This document shows positions 8,894-17,914 of a stretch of 64,000 bases of DNA, piece after piece. Source of the stretch: JACKEQ01 sp041389565 (lineage in GTDB: Bacteria; Myxococcota_A; UBA796; GCA-2862545). The notes beneath the pieces were generated by a model. It made no database searches. It was not told the origin of the DNA and saw only the letters and a program-made list of their open reading frames with translations. The first letter of the stretch is position 1. Each line of letters starts with the position of its first letter. Where the stretch lies: NCBI GenBank assembly GCA_041389565.1, contig JAWKRP010000007.1, positions 253,252-317,251 of the forward strand, read 5' to 3'. The translations under genes were made by a program, and so were the position numbers.

Positions 8894-9369
8894 TCCCCAT
8901 CCGCGCGGGCACCGCGGCCGACATCGAGCCGCTGCTCGACGTGTGGGAAGCGCTCATGGCGTGCGGAACCGAGGCCGATCCCCGGTTCCGCATGGCACGG
9001 GGCGCGCGGCCCCACATGCGCGACTACATGCGCAGCTGGTTCGCGCCGCAGCCCTTCCCACCCGTGTTCCTCGCCGAGCACGACGGCGCGCTCGTCGGAG
9101 CCGTGCGCGGCTTCCCCAGCCTGATCGTGCCGGTGGTCGAGCGCGCGCCCACCGTGCGGATCGGCGACCTGTACGTCGCCGACGCCTACCGCCGCCAGGG
9201 CCTCGCACGTCGCCTCGTCGACACCCTGCTCCTCTCGGCGCGCGAAGCCGGGTATCCTCGTGCAGAGGTCGGAACGCTCACGCTCGATGCGCGGGCGGTC
9301 GCGTTCTGGAAGGGCGTGGGCTTCGGAGACTGGATGGTGACGTTGAGCCGGGAACCCGAGAGCCCATGA
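8890..9369 (+). CDS. GNAT-family N-acetyltransferase
   Basis: 159 residues. It contains the acetyl-CoA binding motif A (RRQGLARRL, near residue 100) preceded by the strand IGDLYVADAY, and ends with FWKGVGFGDW, as in many GNAT proteins. It should transfer an acetyl group to an unknown amine, in the cytoplasm. The start is the ATG that overlaps the eno stop (ATGA at 8890-8893), and its own TGA overlaps the next ATG (9366-9369). Coupling to enolase is probably positional rather than functional. Confidence 0.88.
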   Translation: MIPIRAGTAADIEPLLDVWEALMACGTEADPRFRMARGARPHMRDYMRSWFAPQPFPPVFLAEHDGALVGAVRGFPSLIVPVVERAPTVRIGDLYVADAYRRQGLARRLVDTLLLSAREAGYPRAEVGTLTLDARAVAFWKGVGFGDWMVTLSREPESP

Positions 9370-10010
9370 GGGCCGCGTGCATCGCGCTGATCGCAGGGTG
9401 CTCCGGCGCCGCGTCCCGTGATGCCGAGCACGACCCGTGCGGTCCGTGGCTCCCCGTCCACCAGCGCACCGTGCAGGAGTGGCAGACCACCGACGACAAC
9501 CCCGGCGCCACGGGCTCCACGACGTACACCTACCTCGGCGCTCTCGACGACGAGGGCCGGTACGGCGCCGACACCACGTCCACCTACACCTCGACGGACG
9601 GCGAGGGCCTCGTGTTCGAGGGCCACGCCGTCTACGCCTGCGACGAGGAGGGGGTGTTCTTCGAGCACGAAGACGTGCGCCTGCAGCGCGACGGCGGGCC
9701 GTGGTCGGAGTGGTCGTCCATCTACCTGGAGCCGTTCCTGCTGGCGCCCCGCGACATGGCCGACGGGTGGACGGCCCTGGCCCGGGTCGCCCGGGTCGAC
9801 GCCAGCGGCACCACCGAGACCGAGCGGGAGTTCCGGTACGAGGTCGTCAGCGAGGAGACCATCACCGTTCCGGCCGGCACCTACGACACCGTGCGTGTGC
9901 GGAACACCCTCGTGGGCGGCGAGAGCGCCACGTTCACCCACTGGGCCGAAGGGCTCGGGCCCGTGCTGCACGAGGCGAACACCGAGCTCGTCACCCACGC
10001 GCCGCGCTGA
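9366..10010 (+). CDS. Lipoprotein of unknown function
   Basis: 214 residues with a short signal ending in the lipobox LIAGC (Cys12), so it should be lipid-anchored. The body is beta-rich with repeated acidic and Thr/Tyr strands. The final third (ITVPAGTYDTVRVRN, then HWAEGLGPVLHE) resembles the pattern of DUF3108-like or similar periplasmic beta proteins, where a conversion-factor strand is followed by a W-x-EGLG turn. I would not name a function. It starts at the ATG overlapping the acetyltransferase stop and ends just before a convergent gene. Confidence 0.7.
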   Translation: MRAACIALIAGCSGAASRDAEHDPCGPWLPVHQRTVQEWQTTDDNPGATGSTTYTYLGALDDEGRYGADTTSTYTSTDGEGLVFEGHAVYACDEEGVFFEHEDVRLQRDGGPWSEWSSIYLEPFLLAPRDMADGWTALARVARVDASGTTETEREFRYEVVSEETITVPAGTYDTVRVRNTLVGGESATFTHWAEGLGPVLHEANTELVTHAPR

Positions 10011-10013
10011 CCC

Positions 10014-10502
10014 CTACCGCTCGACCCCGGGTGGGGTGCGGGACGGCTCCAGCGCGTCGCCCACGGAGTCCATGAACGCATCGAGCGCATCGGGCGGGAG
10101 CGCGTCGGCGACGTCGGACCGCAGCTGCGCGAAGCTCTCGCCGAGCTGGTCGCGGAGGGCCGCCAGCTCCTCGGGAGGGGCGGCGTCGTTCGCCACGAGC
10201 TCCGCTTCGATCCGACCGACGCGCTCGCGATGGCCGCGGACCGCCATGGACACCGCCTCGGACGTCTCCGCGTCGAGGCCCTGCTCCTGGGCGAACTGCG
10301 TCACGGTCGGCTCGTTCACGGGACGGGACCGCGGCACCGCCGGCGGGGCGGGCACCTGCGACCTCGCCTGCTCCTGCTCGCTCGGGACGCGCTCGACGGG
10401 ACCGGGGGCCTCGGGCGTCGTGTCGGACCCGGGCCCGAGCGCGAGGACCGCCGCGATCACGCCCACCACCGCGGCTCCGCCGACCCACCACCACCGCGAC
10501 AT
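10014..10502 (-). CDS. Small membrane-anchored helical protein
   Basis: 162 residues. One N-terminal helix (VGGAAVVGVIAAVLAL) is followed by a Pro/Glu-rich linker and a helical domain rich in Glu, Ala and Arg. The second half resembles Spy/CpxP or RcnR-like periplasmic sensors only in composition (LAALRDQLGESFAQLRSDV). The topology suggests an inner-membrane anchor with a periplasmic helical hairpin. Function is unknown. It is convergent with the lipoprotein gene ending at 10010 and lies downstream of another minus-strand lipoprotein gene. Confidence 0.6.
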   Translation of the reverse strand: MSRWWWVGGAAVVGVIAAVLALGPGSDTTPEAPGPVERVPSEQEQARSQVPAPPAVPRSRPVNEPTVTQFAQEQGLDAETSEAVSMAVRGHRERVGRIEAELVANDAAPPEELAALRDQLGESFAQLRSDVADALPPDALDAFMDSVGDALEPSRTPPGVER

Positions 10503-10541
10503 CCCCTCACCTCCGGGGGGAACGTAGCGTGGCCGCGCGGC

Positions 10542-11093
10542 TCACGGGGACAGGGCGGACCAGTTGGAGGTCCACACGCCCTCGGGCAGCTTCGCGAGCA
10601 TCTCCGCCGGGTCGGCCCGGAGATCGCCGAGATCCCGACCGCCCTGCGTGCGCGTGTCGTACGTGAGCCGCGCCTCCACCGCGCCCTCCGGGGGCTGTAG
10701 CGACATCCACTGCCCGGGGAGCGCGAGCGAGGCGCCTGGCGCGAGCGTGACGAAGTCCTCCGCGCGCAGCGGGTTCATGTTCCCGCACCGCCCGCCGAGC
10801 GCGAACGGCACCGGCTGGCCGGCCTTGTCGCGGTACTCGACCGACAGGCTCGGCACGCGCCACCCGAAGTCGGAACCGTCGAGCGCCGGCAGCACGTCCT
10901 GTGGGGTCGCGCTCACGTTCACCAGCTCGAACACCCCTCCCGCGCGCGCCCGCAGCTCCAGCACCTCGGAACCGGGCCGCGTGCGCGGGCTCTCTGGTGC
11001 GGCCGGCACGTCCTCGGGCCCATCGGACCGCACCGGACCCGGTAGCGTGCTGCATCCGACCGCGAACCACACGACCATCGTCCAGACCCTCAT
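10542..11093 (-). CDS. Lipoprotein of unknown function
   Basis: 183 residues from ATG 11093, with GGAGG six bases upstream. The signal peptide MRVWTMVVWFAVGCS has a lipobox at Cys14. After a Pro/Glu-rich linker there is an Ig- or cupredoxin-like beta domain: an opening strand FELVNVSATPQDV, then RCGNMNPL, then a final strand set with ARLTYDTRT. This arrangement resembles intracellular-proteinase-inhibitor-like or DUF4232-like domains, which is an impression only. The promoter probably lies in the short region shared with the divergent MuiA-like gene. Confidence 0.7.
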   Translation of the reverse strand: MRVWTMVVWFAVGCSTLPGPVRSDGPEDVPAAPESPRTRPGSEVLELRARAGGVFELVNVSATPQDVLPALDGSDFGWRVPSLSVEYRDKAGQPVPFALGGRCGNMNPLRAEDFVTLAPGASLALPGQWMSLQPPEGAVEARLTYDTRTQGGRDLGDLRADPAEMLAKLPEGVWTSNWSALSP

Positions 11094-11124
11094 CCGAACC
11101 TCCTCGACGTCCGACCAACGCGCC

Positions 11125-11159
11125 GGTCCGCGGTTCCTTTCACCGGAACCGAACGGACC
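11125..11159. promoter_or_regulatory. Nested inverted repeat in a divergent intergenic region
   Basis: Between the divergent genes starting at 11093 and 11193 lie GGTCCG (11125-11130) and GGTTCC (11132-11137), mirrored by GGAACC (11145-11150) and CGGACC (11154-11159). The double dyad is well placed for an operator controlling both genes. It could also form a hairpin in the leader of either transcript. Confidence 0.4.
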
Positions 11160-11192
11160 CCGCGGTGTCGACGCGAAGCCCAAGGAGCGCCC

Positions 11193-12938
11193 ATGACCCT
11201 GATCCTCGCCCTGCTCTCCGCACCGGCTCTCGCCCAGCACGACTACTCGGCCGAAGCCAAGTCGCGCATGCAGCTCGAGTTCGACCTCGACGACGTGGAA
11301 GCCGAGCTCTCCCGCCCCGCGCGCCGCGCGAGCCCCCGTCCCGCCGCCGAGGAGTCCTGGTACGACGCGCCCCCCCCTCCGCCGCCCCCGCCCGAGCTCC
11401 CGCTGGAGCCCAACAGCACGCTGCGCTCGGTCACCGTGTTCCGCGACCGCGCCCTGGTCACCCGCGAGCTCGAGCTCCCGGCGGGCAAGGGCAGCAAGAC
11501 GGTCGTGTTCGAGGGCCTGCCGCACACCATCCGTCCCGACGGGCTCTCCGGGCTCGTGCTCGACGGAGACGCCCGTATCGTCGGGGTGGAGCTCGTGTCC
11601 CCCACCGGAGAGGTCGTGGAGGACGCCCGTCTCGAAGACCTCCGTGCGCAGGCCCTCGACATCACGCGCCAGCTCGGCGAGGTGCGCGACCGCATCGAGT
11701 CGCTTCTCGGGCAGCGGGCCTACCTGCGCTTCACCCTGCTCGCCCAGCGCGGCGAAGGGGCTCCGCAGCCGCCCCTCACCGAGGTGCGCAGCACGCTCAC
11801 CTACGTCGGAGAGGCCGAGGCCGCGCTCGCGAAGCAGCTCCGCGAGCAGGAGGAGCTCGCGAAAGACCTCGGCGACACGCTGCGTCCGCTGCTGATCAAG
11901 ACGAAGAACCCCATCGCGACCGGGCGCACCGTGCGCGTGGAGGTCGAAGCGACGGGCAAGAAGGCCACCATCGGGCTCCGCTACCAGGTGAACGGCGCCG
12001 CCTGGAACCCCTCGTACAACGCCCGGTTGCTCGACGACGACAAGGTCGAGCTCGAGTACTTCGGGGTCGTGCACCAGAACACCGGCGAGGCCTGGACCGA
12101 CGCGTCGATCGCGCTGTCCACCGCGAACGCGGGCGGGAGCGCGGTCCTGCCGACGCTCACCCCGTGGTACCTCGGCCGGGACGACGCGAGCGCCATCTCC
12201 CTCGACACCGGCGCCATCGTCGCGCCCGTCGCCGGGGGCGAGGGGCCCGCGGAGAGCGGGCTCGTGTCGTCGAAGCTCACGGCGAAGGTCGAGGGCAGCG
12301 GAGCCGTCGTGTTCGCGATCGACGGCAAGCGCACGGTCGCGGGCGACGGCTCGAGCCAGCGCCTCGCGGTCGGCACGCAGACGTTCACGGCCGTGGTCGA
12401 CTACGCGACCGTCCCGAAGCTCGTGCCGGAGGTCCATCGCCGCGCGTCCATCCGCTACGCCGGGGAGGTCCCGCTCCTGCCCGGCCAGGTGAGCACGTTC
12501 GTCGGTGCCGACTACCTCGGGTCCGGCGCGGTCACGGCCGTCGTGCCAGGCGAAGCCCTGCGCCTCTCGTTCGGGGCCGACGAGCGCCTGAAGGTGAGCC
12601 GCGAGCTCGTGTCCCGCCGTCAGGAGTTCCTGGGCGCCGGCCAGAAGACCACCCGGTACAACTTCCACTTCCGGATCACGGTGGCGAACTACTCGGGCGA
12701 GGCGCGCACGGTCGACCTCCGCGACCAGCTGCCGGTGTCCGAGCTCGACAAGGTCACCGTGAAGACCATCGCGCTGACCGAGGGCGCGAGCGAGGTCCCC
12801 ACGTCGGGGCCGGGGGTGCTGCGCTGGGACCTCGCCATCCCGGACGGCCAGGAACGTACGGTCGACCTCGAGTTCACGGTCACCGCGCCCACCGAGGTCG
12901 CGTACGAGGCGCTCCGCAGCATGCAGATGCTGTTCTGA
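11193..12938 (+). CDS. MuiA-family exported protein (DUF4140/DUF4139)
   Basis: 581 residues with a signal peptide (LILALLSAPALA, cut before QHDYS) and a run of eight prolines near residue 60. The N-terminal DUF4140-like domain starts at RSVTVFRDRALVTRELELPAGK. It is followed by a coiled coil (about 155-230) and a C-terminal DUF4139-like beta domain with YQVNGAAWNPSYNARL and VRLRDQLPVS-type strands. The family is called mucoidy inhibitor A and is found in the periplasm or at the surface; its biochemical role is unknown. The length matches the family. AAGGAGCGCCC precedes the ATG. Confidence 0.88.
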   Translation: MTLILALLSAPALAQHDYSAEAKSRMQLEFDLDDVEAELSRPARRASPRPAAEESWYDAPPPPPPPPELPLEPNSTLRSVTVFRDRALVTRELELPAGKGSKTVVFEGLPHTIRPDGLSGLVLDGDARIVGVELVSPTGEVVEDARLEDLRAQALDITRQLGEVRDRIESLLGQRAYLRFTLLAQRGEGAPQPPLTEVRSTLTYVGEAEAALAKQLREQEELAKDLGDTLRPLLIKTKNPIATGRTVRVEVEATGKKATIGLRYQVNGAAWNPSYNARLLDDDKVELEYFGVVHQNTGEAWTDASIALSTANAGGSAVLPTLTPWYLGRDDASAISLDTGAIVAPVAGGEGPAESGLVSSKLTAKVEGSGAVVFAIDGKRTVAGDGSSQRLAVGTQTFTAVVDYATVPKLVPEVHRRASIRYAGEVPLLPGQVSTFVGADYLGSGAVTAVVPGEALRLSFGADERLKVSRELVSRRQEFLGAGQKTTRYNFHFRITVANYSGEARTVDLRDQLPVSELDKVTVKTIALTEGASEVPTSGPGVLRWDLAIPDGQERTVDLEFTVTAPTEVAYEALRSMQMLF

Positions 12939-12958
12939 CGATCGCGCTCGGGCGATCG
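12939..12958 (+). terminator. Hairpin directly after the MuiA-family gene
   Basis: CGATCGC (12939-12945) and GCGATCG (12952-12958) form a perfect 7-bp stem with a 6-base loop, starting at the base after the stop codon. There is no T tract, so it may be a Rho-assisted or mRNA 3'-end stem rather than a classic intrinsic terminator. Confidence 0.4.
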
Positions 12959-12976
12959 AGGCAGGAGCTCTCGGCC

Positions 12977-13031
12977 GTCAGCGGTCGGCAGTCAGCGGTC
13001 GGCAGTCAGCGGTCGGCAGTGAGCGGTCGGA
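12977..13031. repeat. 14-bp tandem repeat, about four copies
   Basis: The unit GTCAGCGGTCGGCA occurs at 12977, 12991 and 13005, with a slightly altered fourth copy at 13019-13031. It can also be read as alternating heptamers GGTCGGC and AGTCAGC. It lies between convergent genes and is probably a slippage-prone microsatellite-like tract. Confidence 0.9.
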
Positions 13032-13055
13032 TGGCTCACGTAGCCGACCCTCTCC

Positions 13056-14012
13056 TCAGCGCTTCCCGCAGCGTGCGGCGGCGTCCTTCACCCGCTGGAG
13101 CGCCCGCTCGGCCTGGGCGGTCGCGAGCCCCCGCTGCACGGCCATCCACAGGTCGAGGTCGAGCTCCACCTCCGCCGCGTACGGGCTGCCGGCTGCACGC
13201 GCCACCTCGACCTCGTGCACGAGCCGCTCCACGTCGGACGTCACCTTCAGGTCGACCCGCAGATCCCCGGGCGCGACCGTCGGGAGGCTCGCGAGCTCGG
13301 CCTCGATGCGCGCCTGACCCGCGGTCACCACGGCCGGCACGCCTCCGCGGCACTTCTCGGTCGCGACCTCCGCCTCGATGGCCGTCATCTCGGGGAACCA
13401 TGCGGCCCCCGACGGGACGGTCTCCAGCGTCTTGCGGGCGGGCTTCACGCTCCCGCGCTCGCGCTCGATCTCCGCGACGCGAGCCGTCGTGAGGCCCGCC
13501 AGCACGGACCCTTCAGGCATCGCATCGTATTCCACGGCCGCCCGGTAGGGGTCGCTCGACTCCACCATCGCGGCGAGCTCGACCCGGGCGAGCTCCGCGA
13601 CGAACCCGGCGCGCGGGCCGGAGCCCCCGTTGCGCTCGAGGATCTCGCGGCACAGCCGCACCGCCACCTTGTAGGTACGAGCGCTCCGGGCGGACCGGGC
13701 GCGGAGGAGGGTCGCCAGCCCCCAGTCGTCCGACGTGGCGGGGACCTTCGCGAGCCACCGCACGGCCTCCCCGGCGTCCCCCTGGCGCCAGCGCCGCATG
13801 CCCGTGGCGAACGCGGCCTCAGCGGCGATGGCGTCCGGCACGGCCGCGGCGACCAGCACCGCGTCGACGAGCAGCTCCTTCACGCCCGCGGTGGACGCGC
13901 TCTTCGCCACCTGCTCCAGCGCGGCGCCATCCGCGGGGTCGGCCCGCAGGGCCTCCAGCGCCGCCACCCCGTCGTCCAGGGGCCCCGCCATCGCCAGTGC
14001 CACGAGGATCAT
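13056..14012 (-). CDS. Exported helical (TPR-like) protein of unknown function
   Basis: 318 residues from ATG 14012. This overlaps the stop of the upstream gene (ATGA) and follows GGTGGAG; GTG 14024 is an in-frame alternative. The hydrophobic start MILVALAMAGPLDDG is a short signal peptide. The rest is Ala/Glu-rich helices of similar length, such as AVRWLAKVPATSDDWGLATLL, consistent with tetratricopeptide-like repeats in the periplasm. It ends with a Cys (RCGKR). The coupled upstream gene is also a small exported helical protein, so the pair may work together. Confidence 0.6.
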   Translation of the reverse strand: MILVALAMAGPLDDGVAALEALRADPADGAALEQVAKSASTAGVKELLVDAVLVAAAVPDAIAAEAAFATGMRRWRQGDAGEAVRWLAKVPATSDDWGLATLLRARSARSARTYKVAVRLCREILERNGGSGPRAGFVAELARVELAAMVESSDPYRAAVEYDAMPEGSVLAGLTTARVAEIERERGSVKPARKTLETVPSGAAWFPEMTAIEAEVATEKCRGGVPAVVTAGQARIEAELASLPTVAPGDLRVDLKVTSDVERLVHEVEVARAAGSPYAAEVELDLDLWMAVQRGLATAQAERALQRVKDAAARCGKR

Positions 14013-14392
14013 CGCTCCACCCACACGCGCGCTTCGAACATGTAGAACCGCGCTGCGGCCGCATCCGTCGACCGGAGCGTTCCCCGCTCCACCCGCTGGG
14101 CGACCCGATCGTACAAGCCCTTCATGCGCTCCAGGTGCGCGTTCATGGCTTCGGGGTCACCGGCGGCCCTGCGCGACTCCGCGAGCCGCACCGACCACAC
14201 GTACACGGCGTCGAGGCGCTCCAGTCCTGCCTCGAACGCCTGCTCCGCGCCCTCGTACGCGTCAGCCGCCGCACGGGCGCGCTCCTCGACCGCCGAGCTC
14301 GCCGCGCCGGCCTCCGGTGGGGTGTTCCCCGCCGTCGCCGGGCTCGCCAGCAGCACGACCGCTCCCCAGATCCACCAGCCCCGAGCGTCCAT
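14009..14392 (-). CDS. Small exported helical protein
   Basis: 127 residues. A signal peptide (WWIWGAVVLLASPATA) is followed by a helical region rich in Ala, Glu and Arg that could form a coiled coil. GGGAGG lies five bases before the ATG. Its stop overlaps the start of the next gene on the same strand, so the two are translated together. No family recognised. Confidence 0.6.
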   Translation of the reverse strand: MDARGWWIWGAVVLLASPATAGNTPPEAGAASSAVEERARAAADAYEGAEQAFEAGLERLDAVYVWSVRLAESRRAAGDPEAMNAHLERMKGLYDRVAQRVERGTLRSTDAAAARFYMFEARVWVER

Positions 14393-14455
14393 CGCGCCTC
14401 CCGAACGTCGCGTGAGCCGCGACGTCCGCTCGTATCGAGGGCAGCCCGGCGTCGC

Positions 14456-17400
14456 CTACTTGTACTCGCCCTTCGCGCGGCTGTGCAGCAACGCGTCGTA
14501 CGACGGGTCCATGCCCTTGCGGTCGCCCACGCGGTTCATGGCCTCCATGAAGCGGACCATGCGGCCCATGTCGGCCTTGCCGTCGCGGTCCATCACGTGG
14601 CTGCGGATGATGTCGGCGCGCTCGGTCATGTGCTTGCCGGACAGCGGGAGCGACAGCATGAGCTGGTCGTCGCCCGTGGCCTGGCGGGCCATCGCGGCCA
14701 TCAGATCCCCGGGAGCCGACGTGAAGTCGGAGCCCATCATGATCTTCGCGGCCTGGTGGGCCATCGGACCCGCCATGTTCGCCTTGAGCTGACGCATCTG
14801 CTGATCGCGGATCATCGCGCTCGCGCGGCTCACGTCGTCGAGCTGCTGCCCTTCGATGTACTGGCCGTCGGTCTGGCCCATGCGCGCGAGCCGGGCCTTG
14901 TCGGCCAGCTGACCCTGCAGCATCTTCTGCATGGTCTGCGCGGCCCCGTCGTTCGACCGCACGTCCATCATGGCTTCGAACGGGTCGGCGAACGTGATCT
15001 GCCCGTCGGCACCGATCGTGGGGATGGCCGGGAGATCGGGCGTCTTCGTCTGCGACCCGGGCAGCGTGAGCTGCGGCCGGGACTGCGGGATCTGGAGCTG
15101 CGGGATGGACTGCAGCCCGCCGAGCCGGTCGCCGTTCACCACGCCGTTCCCGAGCTGGAACGGGTTCGTGCGGTCGCCGAAGCCCGCGTTCGGGAACAGC
15201 CCCTGGCTCGGCATCGCGAACGGGTTGGCGCCGAACGGGTCGAGCCGGCGCTGCTTCTCGAACTGCTCGAAGCGCGCGTAGTCCGCCTTCGCGTTCTCGA
15301 CGAGCGCCGACTGGTTGCCGTCGATCAGCTCGCGCACGTCGGGCGGGATCTGCGCCAGGAGCTCCGGATCGCCCGACCGGTAGGCCCCGACCCACTTCGA
15401 GGCGTCGTCGAGCGCCTGGTTGTCGAGGATCTGGTCGGCCAGGCGCCCTTCGGGGATGGGCGCATCGAGCTGCGCCTGGTGCTGCTGCTCGCGCTCCACG
15501 CGGGTCCGGTACGGCTGCGTGAGGTTCGACAGGTCGACGTTCTGCATCGCCGCTCCGAACCGCTGGGAGTCGCCGTCGTACGTGGTGAACTCGAACTTCG
15601 TGTAGTCGTCGTAGCCGTTGCCCGTCTGCGACCCGAAGATCCCGGACTGGATGTCGGTGGGCACCCGGTCGCCCGACAGCCGGATGAGCTTCTTGCCGAC
15701 CTCGGTGTCGTTCGTCTCGGCGGAGAGGTGCGTATCGACCGCCGACTTGTCGTTGAGCGCTGCCGCCGCGTACTCGTCGCGGCTCCAGAAGTTGAAGTCG
15801 TCGTGCCGCGCGGAGCTCCCGTACTGCAGGTTGCCCTCGCGGTCCTTGTACCAGTGCGTGCCCATCGCATCGCGGCTGCCGAACTCACCGAGCGTGAACC
15901 CGAGGCCCTTCACGTGGCCCTTCACGGCGTCGTGCTTGCCCTGGCGCCCGAACTCGTACTCGACCCCGTCGGCCTTGTACGGCTGCTCGCCGCGCTGGAG
16001 GCTGCCCAGCTTCTCCATGGCGCCGGCGTTCACGCGGTCGGCGATCTCCGCGAGCTCGGCCCGCTCCTGCTTCGAGAGGTCCTTCTTGCCAGCGAGCTCG
16101 GTGTAGCGCTTGTGCGACGGGTCTTCGGCATCCATCGCGCCCGGGAGCACGCCGGTCTTCTGGAACTCCGCCAGCTTCGCCTTGCCGGCGTCGGTGGTGG
16201 TGTCGAACCGGAACCGGACCTGCGAGCTGTTCCCCCAGTGCGCCCCACCGCCGATCTGCAGGCCTGGCGCGTCGAGGTTGCCTTCGGCCTTCTGCTGGTC
16301 GGCCACCTCGATGTCGATCGTCACGCCGCCCTGGTCGTCGCGCACGATGTTCGTCTTCTGCACCTGAGCCCGGTCGTACGACCCGGACCCGCCGATCCCG
16401 TACACCGAGATCCCCGCGCCGCCGCCGAAGGCCGTGCTCTGCTCGAGGGTGTAGGACTGGCCCGGCTTCATCTGCGCGATGGGCAGCTCTCCGACCGTCT
16501 GCAGCGTCTTCCCGTCGCGGTGCACCATGTTGTCGTGCTGCGCGACGAACGCCTTCGCGGCCTTCTCGTCTTTCTTCCACAGCTCGTCGAGCGTGGGTGA
16601 GTCGGGCGCGTCGCCGACCTTGGTGTCGCCGGACAGGTTGAACGACACGTTGTTCGACTTGCTGTAGTAGCCGCTCGCGCTCACCCCCACGACGCCGGCC
16701 TGGACGCCGAGCCCCGCGTTCACACCCCAGCCGAAGTCGCGCTTGTTCGTGTACAGGTGGTCCTGCGGGGCCGGGTTCGGGTTCGCCGGCGTGGGCGTGT
16801 TCATCACGTCGAGCGCGTTGCCGTAGCCGTCCTTGCCCTCGACGCGGGCCTGCTCGGCGGTGTCGAAGTTCATCTGGAACCCGAGCGACCCGGCGAACCC
16901 GCTCTTCTTCCCGGTCTGGCGCTGGTAGGACAGCGTCGCGCCGGCCTCGTCGAAGTCGTGGCTCACGTTGGCGGTCAGCCCGACCGTGTTCGTCCCGTCT
17001 CCCACCGTGCCCGTGAGCGCCGTGGCCTTGCTGTTCACCTGGAGGTTCGCGCCCGTCGTGCGGGTCTTCTCCGACGTGGTGCCGTCGGCGTTCTGGACCG
17101 TCGTGGTCTTCTCGGTCGAGTGACCGACGTTGCCCGCGAGCCCGTCCTTCCCGTTGAGCGTGATGCCGCCCTGGGTCTCGCGGGCGGCCCGCACGCTGGC
17201 ATCCTTGTCGCCCGCCGAGTTCACGCCCGTGAACTCCTCGACCCGCCGGGACGCGCCCGCCGTGAAGTCGGACCCCGACAGCCCCGCGGATCCCGACGTG
17301 GTCGTGCGCTCGGACGATCCCGGGTTCCGCCCGGCCAGGCGCTTCTTCCCGTTCTCGTCGACGATGAAGCGCGGCGTGGACTCCGACGTGCGCCGCACCG

Positions 17401-17701
17401 TCTCGCTCGTCGTCACGAGGTGCTTACCCTTCGGATCCTTGTGCCCGATCGAGGTTCCCTCCTGGCGATCGTGATCCGCGCTGCCCGCGTGCGTGACCTT
17501 GCCGAGGCTCGGGAGCTCGCTCGTCTGCGCGGAGTAGCCCGACCCGATCGACGTGAAGTCGTCGCCCACCTTGGGCGCGTCTCCCTGGGCCTTCAGCTTC
17601 TCGAGCATGAACGAGTTGTCGACCGACGGCCCGGCAGGCGCAGCCGCCGGCTGCTCCTTGGGCTTCGGCTGCACCTGGGGCGTCTGCTGTTTTCCGCTCA
17701 A
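14456..17701 (-). CDS. Large Gly/Thr-rich beta protein of unknown function (possible secreted effector)
   Basis: 1081 residues from TTG 17701, chosen because GGGAGG lies six bases upstream; the open frame upstream has no SD and runs through a different composition. There is no signal peptide. The first 25 residues are Gln/Pro/Lys-rich, followed by SVDNSFMLEKLKAQ. Residues about 60-360 alternate Gly, Thr and Ser strands (VGLTANVSHDFDEAGATLSY; GLGVQAGVVGVSASGYYS), which look like a beta-barrel or beta-solenoid. Residues 400-780 contain mixed alpha/beta segments, and the last 250 are helical with Met/Gln-rich repeats. A cytoplasmic protein with barrel-like strands and no signal would suit non-Sec export, for example a contractile-injection payload. 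That is inference only; no injection genes are present here. Confidence 0.6.
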   Translation of the reverse strand: MSGKQQTPQVQPKPKEQPAAAPAGPSVDNSFMLEKLKAQGDAPKVGDDFTSIGSGYSAQTSELPSLGKVTHAGSADHDRQEGTSIGHKDPKGKHLVTTSETVRRTSESTPRFIVDENGKKRLAGRNPGSSERTTTSGSAGLSGSDFTAGASRRVEEFTGVNSAGDKDASVRAARETQGGITLNGKDGLAGNVGHSTEKTTTVQNADGTTSEKTRTTGANLQVNSKATALTGTVGDGTNTVGLTANVSHDFDEAGATLSYQRQTGKKSGFAGSLGFQMNFDTAEQARVEGKDGYGNALDVMNTPTPANPNPAPQDHLYTNKRDFGWGVNAGLGVQAGVVGVSASGYYSKSNNVSFNLSGDTKVGDAPDSPTLDELWKKDEKAAKAFVAQHDNMVHRDGKTLQTVGELPIAQMKPGQSYTLEQSTAFGGGAGISVYGIGGSGSYDRAQVQKTNIVRDDQGGVTIDIEVADQQKAEGNLDAPGLQIGGGAHWGNSSQVRFRFDTTTDAGKAKLAEFQKTGVLPGAMDAEDPSHKRYTELAGKKDLSKQERAELAEIADRVNAGAMEKLGSLQRGEQPYKADGVEYEFGRQGKHDAVKGHVKGLGFTLGEFGSRDAMGTHWYKDREGNLQYGSSARHDDFNFWSRDEYAAAALNDKSAVDTHLSAETNDTEVGKKLIRLSGDRVPTDIQSGIFGSQTGNGYDDYTKFEFTTYDGDSQRFGAAMQNVDLSNLTQPYRTRVEREQQHQAQLDAPIPEGRLADQILDNQALDDASKWVGAYRSGDPELLAQIPPDVRELIDGNQSALVENAKADYARFEQFEKQRRLDPFGANPFAMPSQGLFPNAGFGDRTNPFQLGNGVVNGDRLGGLQSIPQLQIPQSRPQLTLPGSQTKTPDLPAIPTIGADGQITFADPFEAMMDVRSNDGAAQTMQKMLQGQLADKARLARMGQTDGQYIEGQQLDDVSRASAMIRDQQMRQLKANMAGPMAHQAAKIMMGSDFTSAPGDLMAAMARQATGDDQLMLSLPLSGKHMTERADIIRSHVMDRDGKADMGRMVRFMEAMNRVGDRKGMDPSYDALLHSRAKGEYK

Positions 17702-17914
17702 AGGAGCCTCCCTGCCACGTGAGGATCGCGGCCTCACCATCGCACAACAGTGACCGATGTACGCCGGCTCCCGCGACGCGCGGAACCGCCCGGGAGGCCC
17801 GCGTACACGGCGTTGGTCCGTGACCGATCGACCCGTCGCGCCCCCTCTCCGACCCTCTCGATCATTGCGCGTCGTGCTCCGCTCGGGCATAGACCCCGGG
17901 GAGTTTTTCCGAAC

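Noticed and set aside
13997..16600. Long plus-strand frame antisense to the 1081-residue gene
   Set aside because: Composition (Arg/His/Val runs) is typical of a shadow frame, while the minus-strand frame has an SD and protein-like composition.
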